A DNA stretch of 19,834 bases, from NCBI GenBank assembly GCA_003518045.1, contig DOZK01000026.1, forward strand, positions 1 through 19,834. Direction: 5' to 3'. The notes below the pieces were generated by a model. It ran no database searches, was not told where the DNA came from, and saw nothing but the letters and a program-made list of their open reading frames with translations. This document shows positions 12,580 through 19,782 of this stretch, in pieces; positions within the stretch are counted from its first letter, which is position 1, and each line of letters starts with the position of its first letter. This DNA comes from Candidatus Nomurabacteria bacterium (GTDB taxonomy: Bacteria; Patescibacteriota; Minisyncoccia; Phycocordibacterales; UBA5272). The translations under genes and the position numbers were made by a program.

Positions 12580-13200
12580 TTAACTTAATAAAACAGAGAC
12601 AACATTTCCCACAAAAGGCATAATCATTCTGTAAAGGACAGAGGCTACAATTATTGCTCCAATCATATAAATTGGATTGTAAATAACATTAGAACGTATG
12701 TGTAATCTTGGGAAAAGTGCTTGTATTATTGACATTCCATCAAATGGAGGTATTGGTATGAGGTTGAAAAACATAAGGGACAAATTAACCCCAATTATTA
12801 TAAATAATGCTTCTGATATTCCATTACTTAAAACCCCTTGGACTAACAGAACTTTAAAAGCAATTCCAGCAATAATCGCTATAAATAAATTAGTTAAAAC
12901 TCCAGCGGAAGCGACAAAAGCTTGCCCTAATCTTGTGCGTATATTATATGGGTTATATGGAACGGGTTTCGCCCAACCGAAAAATGTTCCTGCGGTGAGG
13001 AACGCCAGCAACGGTATAATCACAGATCCCATCATATCAATATGCGAAATTGGGTTAAGTGAAAGCCTGCCAGCTCTATTAGCTGTTTCATCACCCTGTA
13101 CATAGGCTGCATAACCATGGGCTACTTCATGCAAAATAATAGAATATATAATGATTATAAAGGTAAAAACAGTTTGTGAAATGGAAGCTACGTCTGTCAT
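12580..13200 (-). CDS. M50 family (site-2-type) zinc metalloprotease (206 aa)
   Basis: An intramembrane zinc protease. The zinc motif H-E-V-A-H is near the N-terminus, within a hydrophobic helix, and the third ligand is supplied by the P-P-F-D-G motif near residue 155. Five to six membrane helices are predicted and no PDZ domain is present, as in the compact group of bacterial M50B proteins. Substrates are unknown. The ATG at 13200 is preferred; the ATG at 13236 lies within TCTAAAATCT-type word repeats and adds 12 unlikely residues. TATGCT lies 8 nt before the chosen ATG, consistent with a leaderless start. Confidence 0.88.
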   Translation of the reverse strand: MTDVASISQTVFTFIIIIYSIILHEVAHGYAAYVQGDETANRAGRLSLNPISHIDMMGSVIIPLLAFLTAGTFFGWAKPVPYNPYNIRTRLGQAFVASAGVLTNLFIAIIAGIAFKVLLVQGVLSNGISEALFIIIGVNLSLMFFNLIPIPPFDGMSIIQALFPRLHIRSNVIYNPIYMIGAIIVASVLYRMIMPFVGNVVSVLLS

Positions 13201-13289
13201 ATGAAACAAGCATACCACAGAACAGATTTTAGACATTAGATTTTAGATTTTAGATAATACTTTTAAATCAAATATGACTTCCTTAGAAG

Positions 13290-13318
13290 TTGCAACGGTC
13301 CGAAAATAATGTTAGTAT
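13290..13318 (+). promoter_or_regulatory. Promoter of rpmB
   Basis: TTGCAA (13290-13295), 17-bp spacer, TAGTAT (13313-13318). The rest of the leader to the ATG at 13379 is made of CTAAAATCTAGAAT-type repeats. Confidence 0.55.
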
Positions 13319-13378
13319 CTAGTAACTGTGATTTTGATGTTTCTAACATCTAAAATCTAGAATCTAAAATCTACCCCT

Positions 13379-13582
13379 ATGGCAAACATCTGTCCACTAT
13401 GCGAAAAAGGTTCAAAAGTCGTTGGAAAATATTCTAACTCTGTTCGTGCTACCAAGTATAATCCTTGTGGCGATCGCCGTGTTTACCCAAACCTTCAATG
13501 GGCTCGTATTCCTAATGGTCCAAGAGTAAAGATTTGTACTTCTTGTATGAAAAGAGGATTGCATTTACAAATAAAGCTATAA
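13379..13582 (+). CDS. rpmB: 50S ribosomal protein L28 (67 aa)
   Basis: A structural protein of the large subunit. It has two C-x-x-C pairs (C5/C8 and C53/C56), so this is the zinc-ribbon form. The N-R/A-T-K-Y-N-P and N-L-Q segments fit the family and the length is typical. It has its own promoter and a terminator (13588-13614) immediately downstream. Confidence 0.93.
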   Translation: MANICPLCEKGSKVVGKYSNSVRATKYNPCGDRRVYPNLQWARIPNGPRVKICTSCMKRGLHLQIKL

Positions 13583-13587
13583 AACCT

Positions 13588-13614
13588 AAAAAACTGCAAT
13601 TTATGCAGTTTTTT
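13588..13614 (+). terminator. Terminator after rpmB
   Basis: AAAAAACTGCA (13588-13598) and TGCAGTTTTTT (13604-13614) form an 11-bp stem with a 5-nt loop and a T-rich tail. Confidence 0.85.
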
Positions 13615-13636
13615 ATTTTCAGCATTCAAAAAATAA

Positions 13637-14248
13637 ATGGAAATATCAACAAAGTATGACAGTGAAATAGTTATAGAACCATTGATAGACAACAAAACTC
13701 ATGGGCTAGCAGTTCAAGAAAAAAAGTTTAAATATTCTTTAAGGTTTACCAATAAGGGAGTTTCACCGAGTGGTGCCTTCACTATCAATAAAATAGAAAT
13801 AGGTTCTGCTCAAGGCCAAAATATGCGAGTCGTTGAAGAAAAATCATTTTTGATTCCATCACTTAACCCTAGTGAAGAGAAAATTATACCCATCGGTAAT
13901 TATGGCGTTCATATGTATGGACTAGCTAATGTCTCCGTACAGATAAATCCATCACAACCAGAAAAACAAATAGCCTGTTATCAAAAAAATTATTTTACTA
14001 ACGAAATTGCTTACGTCAAAACAAATAATTGGTATGATTTCATTTATATAAAAACCAGAGGTGAATACCAACAAGAAACAAGCAACAGTAGAATGCTTTG
14101 GTTAACTGTTGCTATTTTTATAATGACGGCACTACAAGTTATTTATGTTCTTAAAGAACCTTTTAAAAAATACTGGTGGAGTGATAACCTTAATATGGGT
14201 ATAAAAGCACAGCAAGAAAGCACAAATAAAATACCAAACTATAAGTAA
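13637..14248 (+). CDS. Membrane-anchored protein of unknown function (203 aa)
   Basis: Residues 1-130 look like a beta-sandwich (alternating hydrophobic strands, F-T-N-K-G-V-S-P-S-G-A-F motif as in CARDB/Ig-like domains) without a signal peptide. A membrane helix at about 152-172 and a positively charged tail follow. The orientation is uncertain. No Shine-Dalgarno is present. The 13588-13614 terminator separates it from rpmB, so it may rely on read-through or its own weak promoter. Confidence 0.6.
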   Translation: MEISTKYDSEIVIEPLIDNKTHGLAVQEKKFKYSLRFTNKGVSPSGAFTINKIEIGSAQGQNMRVVEEKSFLIPSLNPSEEKIIPIGNYGVHMYGLANVSVQINPSQPEKQIACYQKNYFTNEIAYVKTNNWYDFIYIKTRGEYQQETSNSRMLWLTVAIFIMTALQVIYVLKEPFKKYWWSDNLNMGIKAQQESTNKIPNYK

Positions 14249-14294
14249 AGACCTTCTGCGGTTTCTTTATAACTTAAACAAAGATATCAACTTT

Positions 14295-15200
14295 CTACTT
14301 CCCCGTCTCCACCTCCATCATTCTCCCATCTGTAATAAAACTAATTGTTCCTCTATCTATAGTACTTAAAATTTCTTTAGAATATTTTTGTAATCTTTCA
14401 ATTGCTTCTACATTTGGATGTCCATACCTGTTATCTTTCCCAGCACTAATAACAGAATATTCAGGTTTAATATAAGTTAGCAATAATTCACTACTTGAAT
14501 ATTTACTTCCATGATGTCCAGCTTTGTAGACAGTGATATTCTTTGTAACTCCTCCACTAATTAATTTTAATTCTTCCGTACTTGGCAAATCTCCAGTTAA
14601 TAAAAAAGTTTCGTTACCATAAATAACTTCTACACTAATAGACGCATCATTCGTATCATTTTTCTTCGCAATATAATTAGATGCTGGATAAATAACTTTC
14701 ACAATTACTCCATCATGAAAATCAATAATGTCTCCTGCTACTGCAACATGAGTATTCGCATTTTCATTTTTTATATGAATATTTAAATCATCAAATATTT
14801 TTGTATCACTAACCGCCTTAGATAAAATAATTTCTTTCACATTAAATTTCTCCAGTACTGGAATCAGTCCAATGATGTGATCCGCATCCGAATGTGTTTC
14901 TTCCATCACATCTATCTTGCGATTAAAGTAAGACATCTCACGCGCGAGCTTTGCTAAAATATTATTATTCGGACCACCATCAATCAACATACTTTTTCCA
15001 CTCGGAGTTTGTATCAAAATCGCATCACCTTGACCAACATCCAAAAAAGACACTTCAAGTTTTTGCGTAACCATTAGAGAAAAAATTGTTAAAGCAAGAC
15101 CTACACAAATAAAAAATAAACTTACAAGAATAATTAATTTTCCATACTCACTATTAATTTCTCCTACTATTTTCTTCTTCTCACTTAGCCACTCTTTCAT
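14295..15200 (-). CDS. Membrane-tethered ComEC-type metallo-beta-lactamase-fold hydrolase (301 aa)
   Basis: It corresponds to the C-terminal domain of ComEC as a separate protein: one membrane helix (about 21-44), then F-L-D-V-G-Q-G-D, the metal motif H-S-D-A-D-H, L-T-G-D, A-G-H-H-G-S and a final G-H-P. ComEC MBL domains are thought to degrade the non-transported DNA strand. The metal-binding residues appear complete. The ATG at 15200 is used; the open frame to 15257 reads through a dispersed repeat (15235-15311). TACTAT lies 6 nt before the ATG. The membrane half is encoded at 16070-17665, with a DedA gene between them on the other strand. An independent signalling or nuclease role is possible. 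Confidence 0.82.
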   Translation of the reverse strand: MKEWLSEKKKIVGEINSEYGKLIILVSLFFICVGLALTIFSLMVTQKLEVSFLDVGQGDAILIQTPSGKSMLIDGGPNNNILAKLAREMSYFNRKIDVMEETHSDADHIIGLIPVLEKFNVKEIILSKAVSDTKIFDDLNIHIKNENANTHVAVAGDIIDFHDGVIVKVIYPASNYIAKKNDTNDASISVEVIYGNETFLLTGDLPSTEELKLISGGVTKNITVYKAGHHGSKYSSSELLLTYIKPEYSVISAGKDNRYGHPNVEAIERLQKYSKEILSTIDRGTISFITDGRMMEVETGK

Positions 15201-15234
15201 ACCTAAATAGTAACATGTCTCAAACGTTAAATAT

Positions 15235-15311
15235 GTCATTCCTGCGAAGTCAGGCATGTAGGTTTAATTTTGGTATTTGTTTGAATATTAAATATTGATT
15301 CATTGAATATT
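15235..15311. repeat. 77-bp dispersed repeat, copy 1
   Basis: GTCATTCC followed by a variable 23-nt stretch and then 46 bp (15266-15311) identical to 17859-17904. It lies between the MBL gene and the DedA gene. Confidence 0.8.
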
Positions 15312-15366
15312 ATTATGTTGCTGTGTATCACTGCTAACTGCCCACTGCTTACTGTATACTGTGAAC

Positions 15367-15942
15367 ATGGATTTACACACTTTAATTTCCTCTGGTTCAT
15401 ACATAGCAATTTTCTTACTAATGCTCACAAATGGAATTGCTAACTTACCATCATCTCAACTGCTCTACATAATCGCTGGATATTTTGTCGCGACTGGTAA
15501 TTTACTTTTTATACCAACAATAATATTTGGTGCTCTTGGCAACACAATTGGAAATATAATTACATTTCTTTTAATTAGAAAATATGAGAAGCCTCTTGCA
15601 AGAAAATTACTAATGTTAAATGAAGAAACTTTTAATAAAATTCATTCTGCCCTCCACTCTACTTTTACACGTCGTGGTATGTGGTGGATATTTTTAGGAA
15701 AGCTAACTCCAAGCATAAAAGCATTCATTCCGATAGTTGCAGGATTAGCATCCACCCCATTTAAACTCACTTCATTTATTTTTCTCACCGCATCTTTTAT
15801 TTGGGCAACTGGTATCACATCTTTAGGGTTTTATTTTGGAGAACATATTACACTTAAATCTTTCACTGCTGTCTCATTACTTATAGGCGGAATAATTATT
15901 TTCATTGTTTACAAAAATCTAAGAAAAAAAGGAGCACTGTAA
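15367..15942 (+). CDS. DedA / VTT-domain (SNARE-associated) membrane protein (191 aa)
   Basis: Four to five membrane helices with re-entrant-like segments: L-P-S-S-Q in place of the usual acidic L-P-x-P-E motif near residue 28, G-N-T-I-G-N (helix), and G-K-L-T-P-S-I-K-A-F-I-P-I-V-A-G, which matches the family's G-R-F-x-P-G-x-R-x-F-x-P-x-x-A-G with Lys for the first Arg. Family members are thought to flip phospholipids or undecaprenyl phosphate. The N-terminal acidic residue is replaced. The ATG at 15367 follows TATACT (15355-15360) by 6 nt, so a leaderless start is likely; an in-frame GTG at 15361 is less likely. Confidence 0.85.
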   Translation: MDLHTLISSGSYIAIFLLMLTNGIANLPSSQLLYIIAGYFVATGNLLFIPTIIFGALGNTIGNIITFLLIRKYEKPLARKLLMLNEETFNKIHSALHSTFTRRGMWWIFLGKLTPSIKAFIPIVAGLASTPFKLTSFIFLTASFIWATGITSLGFYFGEHITLKSFTAVSLLIGGIIIFIVYKNLRKKGAL

Positions 15943-15960
15943 TCAGTGCGACTATTTTTT

Positions 15961-16073
15961 CTTAGCCCAGCCACAACTTTACAAAATTACAGACAATAGA
16001 AATAGAGCAACTACTCATCTGAGTTATTTAAAGTTAAAAAATAATCGTATTAAATTGTGGCTGTGGCTTTTAG
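15961..16073. terminator. Long-range inverted repeat between DedA and comEC
   Basis: 15961-15981 and 16051-16073 pair imperfectly over about 20 bp (core AGCCACAA/TTGTGGCT) around a 69-nt AT-rich loop. It lies between convergent genes and reaches the comEC stop. A loop-extended bidirectional terminator is possible. Confidence 0.3.
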
Positions 16074-17665
16074 TAAGAAATAACATCAGTCAAAACTCCT
16101 TCACTTTTTAATCTCTCTGTCTCACTTTTTATTTTAAAATCATGTTGTGTACCAACGGGAAACGTTACATTAAAATTTTTTTTGATTATATAATTTATAA
16201 TCAAAAAAATAAAAAAATAAATTATACACATCCATAAAAAAGAAATTTGAAAACTTAAATAAGAAAAAGGTAACCACTCTATCACCTTTGCAATGGAAAT
16301 CATTACATTGATTATTAACGTATCTGTATATCCAAAAACCAAAGCAAGAGTATGTGAAACATAAGAAGTAACAACAACCAAAAAAGAAATCAGCATTGCA
16401 ATAGGCACAAATGGTAATACCAAAATATTTGAAACGAGGGCATACAAAGAAACCGACCCGAAAGTATACATAAGATACGGCAGTGTCATAACGTACGCTG
16501 AGAGTGTGGTGGATAATGTTGCGATAAAAGTTTTGGATTTTATGCGTGTAAAATATTTTTCAAAAATTATTGTAAGAATATTACTCAAATAAACAATGCC
16601 GGCTGTCGCAAGAAATGAAAGATGAAAAGAAACATCATTAGTGAGTGATGATGGTTCATACAAAATGATAAGTAAAAAAGAAATAACGAGTGCTTGTAGC
16701 GCGACATATTCACGCCCAATTAATGTCGCAAGTAATGCGATGAAAGCCATGAGTGTCGCTCTCACAACAGAGGCTTCACCTCCTACCATTAGAACAAAAA
16801 TGATTACGGAGCAGGACGCAAGAAGTATGCGAATAGTCAGTGGCAGAAATGCAAATACAAAAAGTATAAATGAAATTACAATTGCAATATTAAATCCAGA
16901 CAAAACAATAATGTGTGACAGTCCTGCCACACGAAATGTTTGTGCTAGTTCTTTATCCATTCCAGAGTTTCCAAAAAGCATACCGGAAGCCAGAGATGAC
17001 GCTGGAGAAGAAACATACATATCTATTTTCCCAACCATATTTTCTTTCCAACTACCAAATGTCTCGGTTATAGAATTTGTGTTGCTATTAACTAATTCAA
17101 TTTTTGGATAAAACATTTCACTCCCGACATTTTTTGTAATCAAGTATGAAGAATAATCAAAAGATTTTTTCTCCCCATGCGGAGGTAAAATATTTGGTAA
17201 TGTAACTTTACCAAAAAGTTTTAATGTCTGCCCTATTTTATATTTTGGATAAAGTGGAGTTTTTATTTGTATGTCCAAAATATTATTTTCAATATCTACA
17301 GGACGAACATTGAAAACTTGATAATCATTTTTTATTTCCGATGAAGAAATTATTTTTGCATCAAATGTGCAAGCTGACTCGCAAACATAATTTATTTTTT
17401 CTTGTACTAATTGCACACGTAATATTCCTAAAAATAATCCGATAGAAAATAAAATTGTAACGAGCGGAAAAGAAAACAAATGAGTGACGCCGTAGGCGTC
17501 ACTCATTTCTTTTCTTTTTCGCTCCCAAAAATATATTACCCCCTGCGCCAACATTATCACCAAAGCAAGAACCGCAACCTCAGTAGAAAATTTTGAAAAC
17601 TCGCCAACAACAATTCCTAAACATACTCCTCCAACTAATATTAATGTTTTAAAATGTGTACTCAT
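16070..17665 (-). CDS. comEC: ComEC/Rec2 competence channel, membrane part only (531 aa)
   Basis: The inner-membrane channel for single-stranded DNA uptake. Layout: 2-3 N-terminal helices (to about 90), an OB-fold extracytoplasmic domain (about 95-190), then the Competence domain (about 215-490) with S-G-M-L-F-G-N, H-I-I-V-L-S-G-F-N, V-R-A-T-L-M-A and D-V-S-F-H-L-S-F-L-A-T-A-G-I, all typical. The C-terminal metallo-beta-lactamase domain is absent and lies separately at 14295-15200. A 31-bp terminator-like hairpin (17478-17508) is within the frame, encoding part of the loop between helices 2 and 3 without breaking it. No Shine-Dalgarno is seen. Confidence 0.93.
   Translation of the reverse strand: MSTHFKTLILVGGVCLGIVVGEFSKFSTEVAVLALVIMLAQGVIYFWERKRKEMSDAYGVTHLFSFPLVTILFSIGLFLGILRVQLVQEKINYVCESACTFDAKIISSSEIKNDYQVFNVRPVDIENNILDIQIKTPLYPKYKIGQTLKLFGKVTLPNILPPHGEKKSFDYSSYLITKNVGSEMFYPKIELVNSNTNSITETFGSWKENMVGKIDMYVSSPASSLASGMLFGNSGMDKELAQTFRVAGLSHIIVLSGFNIAIVISFILFVFAFLPLTIRILLASCSVIIFVLMVGGEASVVRATLMAFIALLATLIGREYVALQALVISFLLIILYEPSSLTNDVSFHLSFLATAGIVYLSNILTIIFEKYFTRIKSKTFIATLSTTLSAYVMTLPYLMYTFGSVSLYALVSNILVLPFVPIAMLISFLVVVTSYVSHTLALVFGYTDTLIINVMISIAKVIEWLPFSYLSFQISFLWMCIIYFFIFLIINYIIKKNFNVTFPVGTQHDFKIKSETERLKSEGVLTDVISY
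17478..17508. repeat. Perfect hairpin inside comEC
   Basis: 14-bp arms AAATGAGTGACGCC/GGCGTCACTCATTT with a GTA loop, followed by T-rich sequence on either strand. Its outer 9 bp match those of the terminator at 7844-7874. It encodes the residues around E-M-S-D-A-Y-G-V-T-H. Confidence 0.8.
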
Positions 17666-17713
17666 TTTTTATTTAAAAAATATTTTGTAACGTCATTTTG
17701 TTGTTACAGTATT

Positions 17714-17904
17714 TTTGTATTTGTCATCCCCTTCTTTTGTATTTGTCATTCCAAACTTGATTTGGAACCTGCCTCGTCGGCAGGCGGGTCCAGTGTCTTG
17801 TATTTTGCATTTCTGTATTTTGTATTTGTCATTCCCACGCAGGTGGGAATCCAGGTCGAATTTTGGTATTTGTTTGAATATTAAATATTGATTCATTGAA
17901 TATT
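17714..17904. repeat. Repeat cluster with 77-bp copy 2
   Basis: TTTGTATTTGTCAT begins three units (about 17714, 17737 and 17817). The second contains TCCAAACTTGATTTGGA and a GC-rich palindrome CCTGCC-TCGTC-GGCAGG (about 17767-17783). The third (17828-17904) is copy 2 of the 77-bp repeat, with stem ATTCCCAC/GTGGGAAT. This explains the 255-bp gap between comEC and the RNase H gene; no gene is seen. Confidence 0.75.
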
Positions 17905-17920
17905 CCGACTCTCTCTTATC

Positions 17921-18544
17921 TTAGATGGCATAGTCACGCTTCGGCCCCCTATATAGTTGCAAATCATTCACATCACCCGCCTTTCGGCGTGGCAAGTCTG
18001 CACACATAGTTGCAATCACGTCCGCCCTCTCATTTAATGGCACACCAGAATGTCCAGGTACATATTTCCACATAACTTTCACTCCAGAATTTTTTAATCT
18101 ATCTTCTTCTTTTTTTAAAGCCTCCCACAAATCTTGATTGAGTACTGGTTTTTTTGTTGACCCCTTCCACCCTCTTTTTATCCAACCATCAATCCACTCC
18201 GTCATCCCCTTTTTTACATATTGACTGTCCGTACAAACTTCTACACTAGTTACTAGTGGGTAGTGGGTAGTGGGTAGTGAATTTGTATCTGCATTACTAC
18301 TTACTACATACTCCTTACTACTTACTTCTCTGAGTCCATGTAGCGCTCCGGAGAGCTCCATCCTATTATTCGTCGTCATATCTTCCCTCCCCCCAAGCTC
18401 AATAACTTCATCTTCTGTATCGTACCCTTCTTGCTCCTTGCTTCCTACTTCTTGCTTCGTATATTCTGTAATCAGAACACAGGCCCATCCCCCAGGACCT
18501 GGATTACCCCTTGAACTCCCATCTGTATAAATCGTAATTTTCAT
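17921..18544 (-). CDS. rnhA: Ribonuclease HI with repeat-derived inserts (207 aa)
   Basis: RNase HI cleaves the RNA strand of RNA-DNA hybrids. All catalytic residues are visible: D8 (Y-T-D-G-S), the Glu of R-M-E-L, the Asp of T-D-S-Q-Y-V, and the Asp of N-E-R-A-D; the His of V-P-G-H-S-G is also present. The usual length is about 150. The extra residues lie in three places: about 28-50 (from GAAGCAAGAAGTAGGAAGCA-like DNA), about 74-100 (from TAGTAAGTAGTAA/CTACCCACTAC words), and near the end (L-P-R-R-K-A-G, from a GC-rich palindrome). All fall outside the catalytic motifs. The toxin gene ends 17 bp upstream, so co-transcription is possible. Confidence 0.92.
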   Translation of the reverse strand: MKITIYTDGSSRGNPGPGGWACVLITEYTKQEVGSKEQEGYDTEDEVIELGGREDMTTNNRMELSGALHGLREVSSKEYVVSSNADTNSLPTTHYPLVTSVEVCTDSQYVKKGMTEWIDGWIKRGWKGSTKKPVLNQDLWEALKKEEDRLKNSGVKVMWKYVPGHSGVPLNERADVIATMCADLPRRKAGDVNDLQLYRGPKRDYAI

Positions 18545-18561
18545 ATTAATAGTGTAACAAA

Positions 18562-18825
18562 TTATGAATAGAGTTCACTATGCGTACCAATATCTATAAA
18601 AACAAAAATGTCTTTCTTTATTTCCTTATACACTACACGAATATCTCCTGTAACATTAAAACTTAAACAATCGCCATATTCACCGTGAAGTGTGTGGACA
18701 CTAAGAATAGGACTAGTCGGATCATCAATAAATATATTCCTTCGTTTTTTAAATAATTCTTTTACTTTTTGAGAAAGTCTCGAATATCTCTTTTCAAAAT
18801 GTTTATGAAGAATAATTGTTCTCAT
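18562..18825 (-). CDS. RelE/YafQ-type mRNA interferase toxin (87 aa)
   Basis: A small basic ribonuclease-fold protein. Features of the YafQ branch: an N-terminal helix F-E-K-R-Y-S-R-L, H44 and H47 before G48, C-L-S-F-N-V-x-G-D-I-R-V-V-Y (53-66), and a C-terminal G-T-H82-S-E-L-Y. The histidines and the final H-S-E-L-Y correspond to the catalytic pattern of YafQ toxins, which cut mRNA in the ribosome. It lies 6 bp downstream of the antitoxin gene. Confidence 0.85.
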   Translation of the reverse strand: MRTIILHKHFEKRYSRLSQKVKELFKKRRNIFIDDPTSPILSVHTLHGEYGDCLSFNVTGDIRVVYKEIKKDIFVFIDIGTHSELYS

Positions 18826-18831
18826 AACTTT

Positions 18832-19110
18832 TTAAAGCGTATCTAAATATGAGTCCATATCTTTAACACTGGTAAAACCTTTAGAGATATTTTTATTAGC
18901 TTTCACATCTTTTTCCACTTGTTTAAGAACTCCGTCAAGATATGGTGTCATTTTATGAGACATAGAAAATTGCACTTCGCGTGTGCGAATAAATTGTTTT
19001 AATGATGCCGTTACAATAGAAGATAAGGAAAAACCTAACTCTTTTGCTAATTTTTGAGCCTCTGCTTTAACGTGAGTCTCTGTTTTTATATTAATCATTG
19101 CTGTTTTCAT
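18832..19110 (-). CDS. RelB/DinJ-family antitoxin (92 aa)
   Basis: The N-terminus (M-I-N-I-K-T-E-T, A-x-x-L-A-x-x-L-G-x-S-x-S-x-x-V) is the ribbon-helix-helix DNA-binding domain of RelB/DinJ proteins; residues about 50-92 would wrap the toxin. The ATG at 19110 is chosen because it directly follows the promoter and operator; an upstream in-frame start at 19146 would lie inside the promoter. The pair is a type II toxin-antitoxin module, probably autoregulated through the palindrome at 19108-19139. Confidence 0.87.
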   Translation of the reverse strand: MKTAMINIKTETHVKAEAQKLAKELGFSLSSIVTASLKQFIRTREVQFSMSHKMTPYLDGVLKQVEKDVKANKNISKGFTSVKDMDSYLDTL

Positions 19111-19146
19111 ATACCAGAAGTATATACTTCTGGTATATGCTGTCAA
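19108..19146 (-). promoter_or_regulatory. Promoter and palindromic operator of the toxin-antitoxin pair
   Basis: Minus strand TTGACA (19141-19146), 16-bp spacer, TATACT (19119-19124). A perfect 32-bp palindrome (19108-19139, half-site CATATACCAGAAGTA) covers the spacer, the -10 and the start codon. The -10 ends 8 nt before the ATG, so the message is probably leaderless and antitoxin binding would block polymerase directly. Confidence 0.85.
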
Positions 19147-19168
19147 GCCCCAGTCTTTTTTTGTTTGC

Positions 19169-19174
19169 TATAAT
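19169..19174 (+). promoter_or_regulatory. Extended -10 of the Nudix gene
   Basis: TGC-TATAAT ends 7 nt before the ATG at 19182, the spacing expected for a leaderless transcript. No good -35 is seen, which fits an extended -10 promoter. It is back to back with the toxin-antitoxin promoter. Confidence 0.6.
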
Positions 19175-19181
19175 AATAAAT

Positions 19182-19685
19182 ATGCAACAAGAAGAAATCT
19201 TAGATTTAGTAAATGAGAATGATGAGGTAATTGGAAATATGCCTCGCAATGAAGTCCATGCAAAAAGACTACACAATTATCGTGTCATAAATTGCTTCAT
19301 AAAAAATAGCGAAGGAAAACTTTGGATACCACGCAGGCAGAAAAATAAAAGATTATTCCCCTCCGCTTTAGACATGAGCGTTGGTGGACATGTATCAAGT
19401 GGCGAAACTTATGAAGAAGCTTTTATTAAGGAGGCCAGTGAAGAACTTAATATTGATGTTACAGAAATTCCATATAAAATTCTTGGAAAATTAAACAAAC
19501 AAAATGATGGAGTAAGTGCTTTTATGACTGTTTATGAAATAGAAAGCAATAATGTACCAAATTATAATCCTGAAGATTTTACAGAATATTATTGGCTCAC
19601 ACCACAAGAAATTTTAGAAAGATTGGATTCTGGCGATATATCAAAAGAAGATTTACCACGACTGCTTAAGAAATTCTATAAATAG
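19182..19685 (+). CDS. Nudix hydrolase, IPP-isomerase-like subgroup (167 aa)
   Basis: The Nudix box is present: G-H-V-S-S-G-E, seven residues, K-E-A-S-E-E-L, keeping the metal-binding glutamates (Lys replaces the usual Arg). Upstream, the N-terminal half (E-I-L-D-L-V-N-E-N-D-E-V-I-G, N-E-V-H-A, N-Y-R-V-I-N-C-F) and W-I-P-R-R-Q-K-N-K fit the YfcD/IPP-isomerase-like group. The substrate is unknown; nucleoside diphosphate derivatives or isopentenyl diphosphate are family options. The ATG at 19182 is chosen by the -10 position. Confidence 0.85.
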   Translation: MQQEEILDLVNENDEVIGNMPRNEVHAKRLHNYRVINCFIKNSEGKLWIPRRQKNKRLFPSALDMSVGGHVSSGETYEEAFIKEASEELNIDVTEIPYKILGKLNKQNDGVSAFMTVYEIESNNVPNYNPEDFTEYYWLTPQEILERLDSGDISKEDLPRLLKKFYK

Positions 19686-19782
19686 AAAGCTGTCGTATTT
19701 GTGGAGCTAATACAAAAAAATAGTTGCCACTTTTGCTAAACTACGTTTCTAGTAAAGGGTATTTCTCATAAAACTTAAAAGC

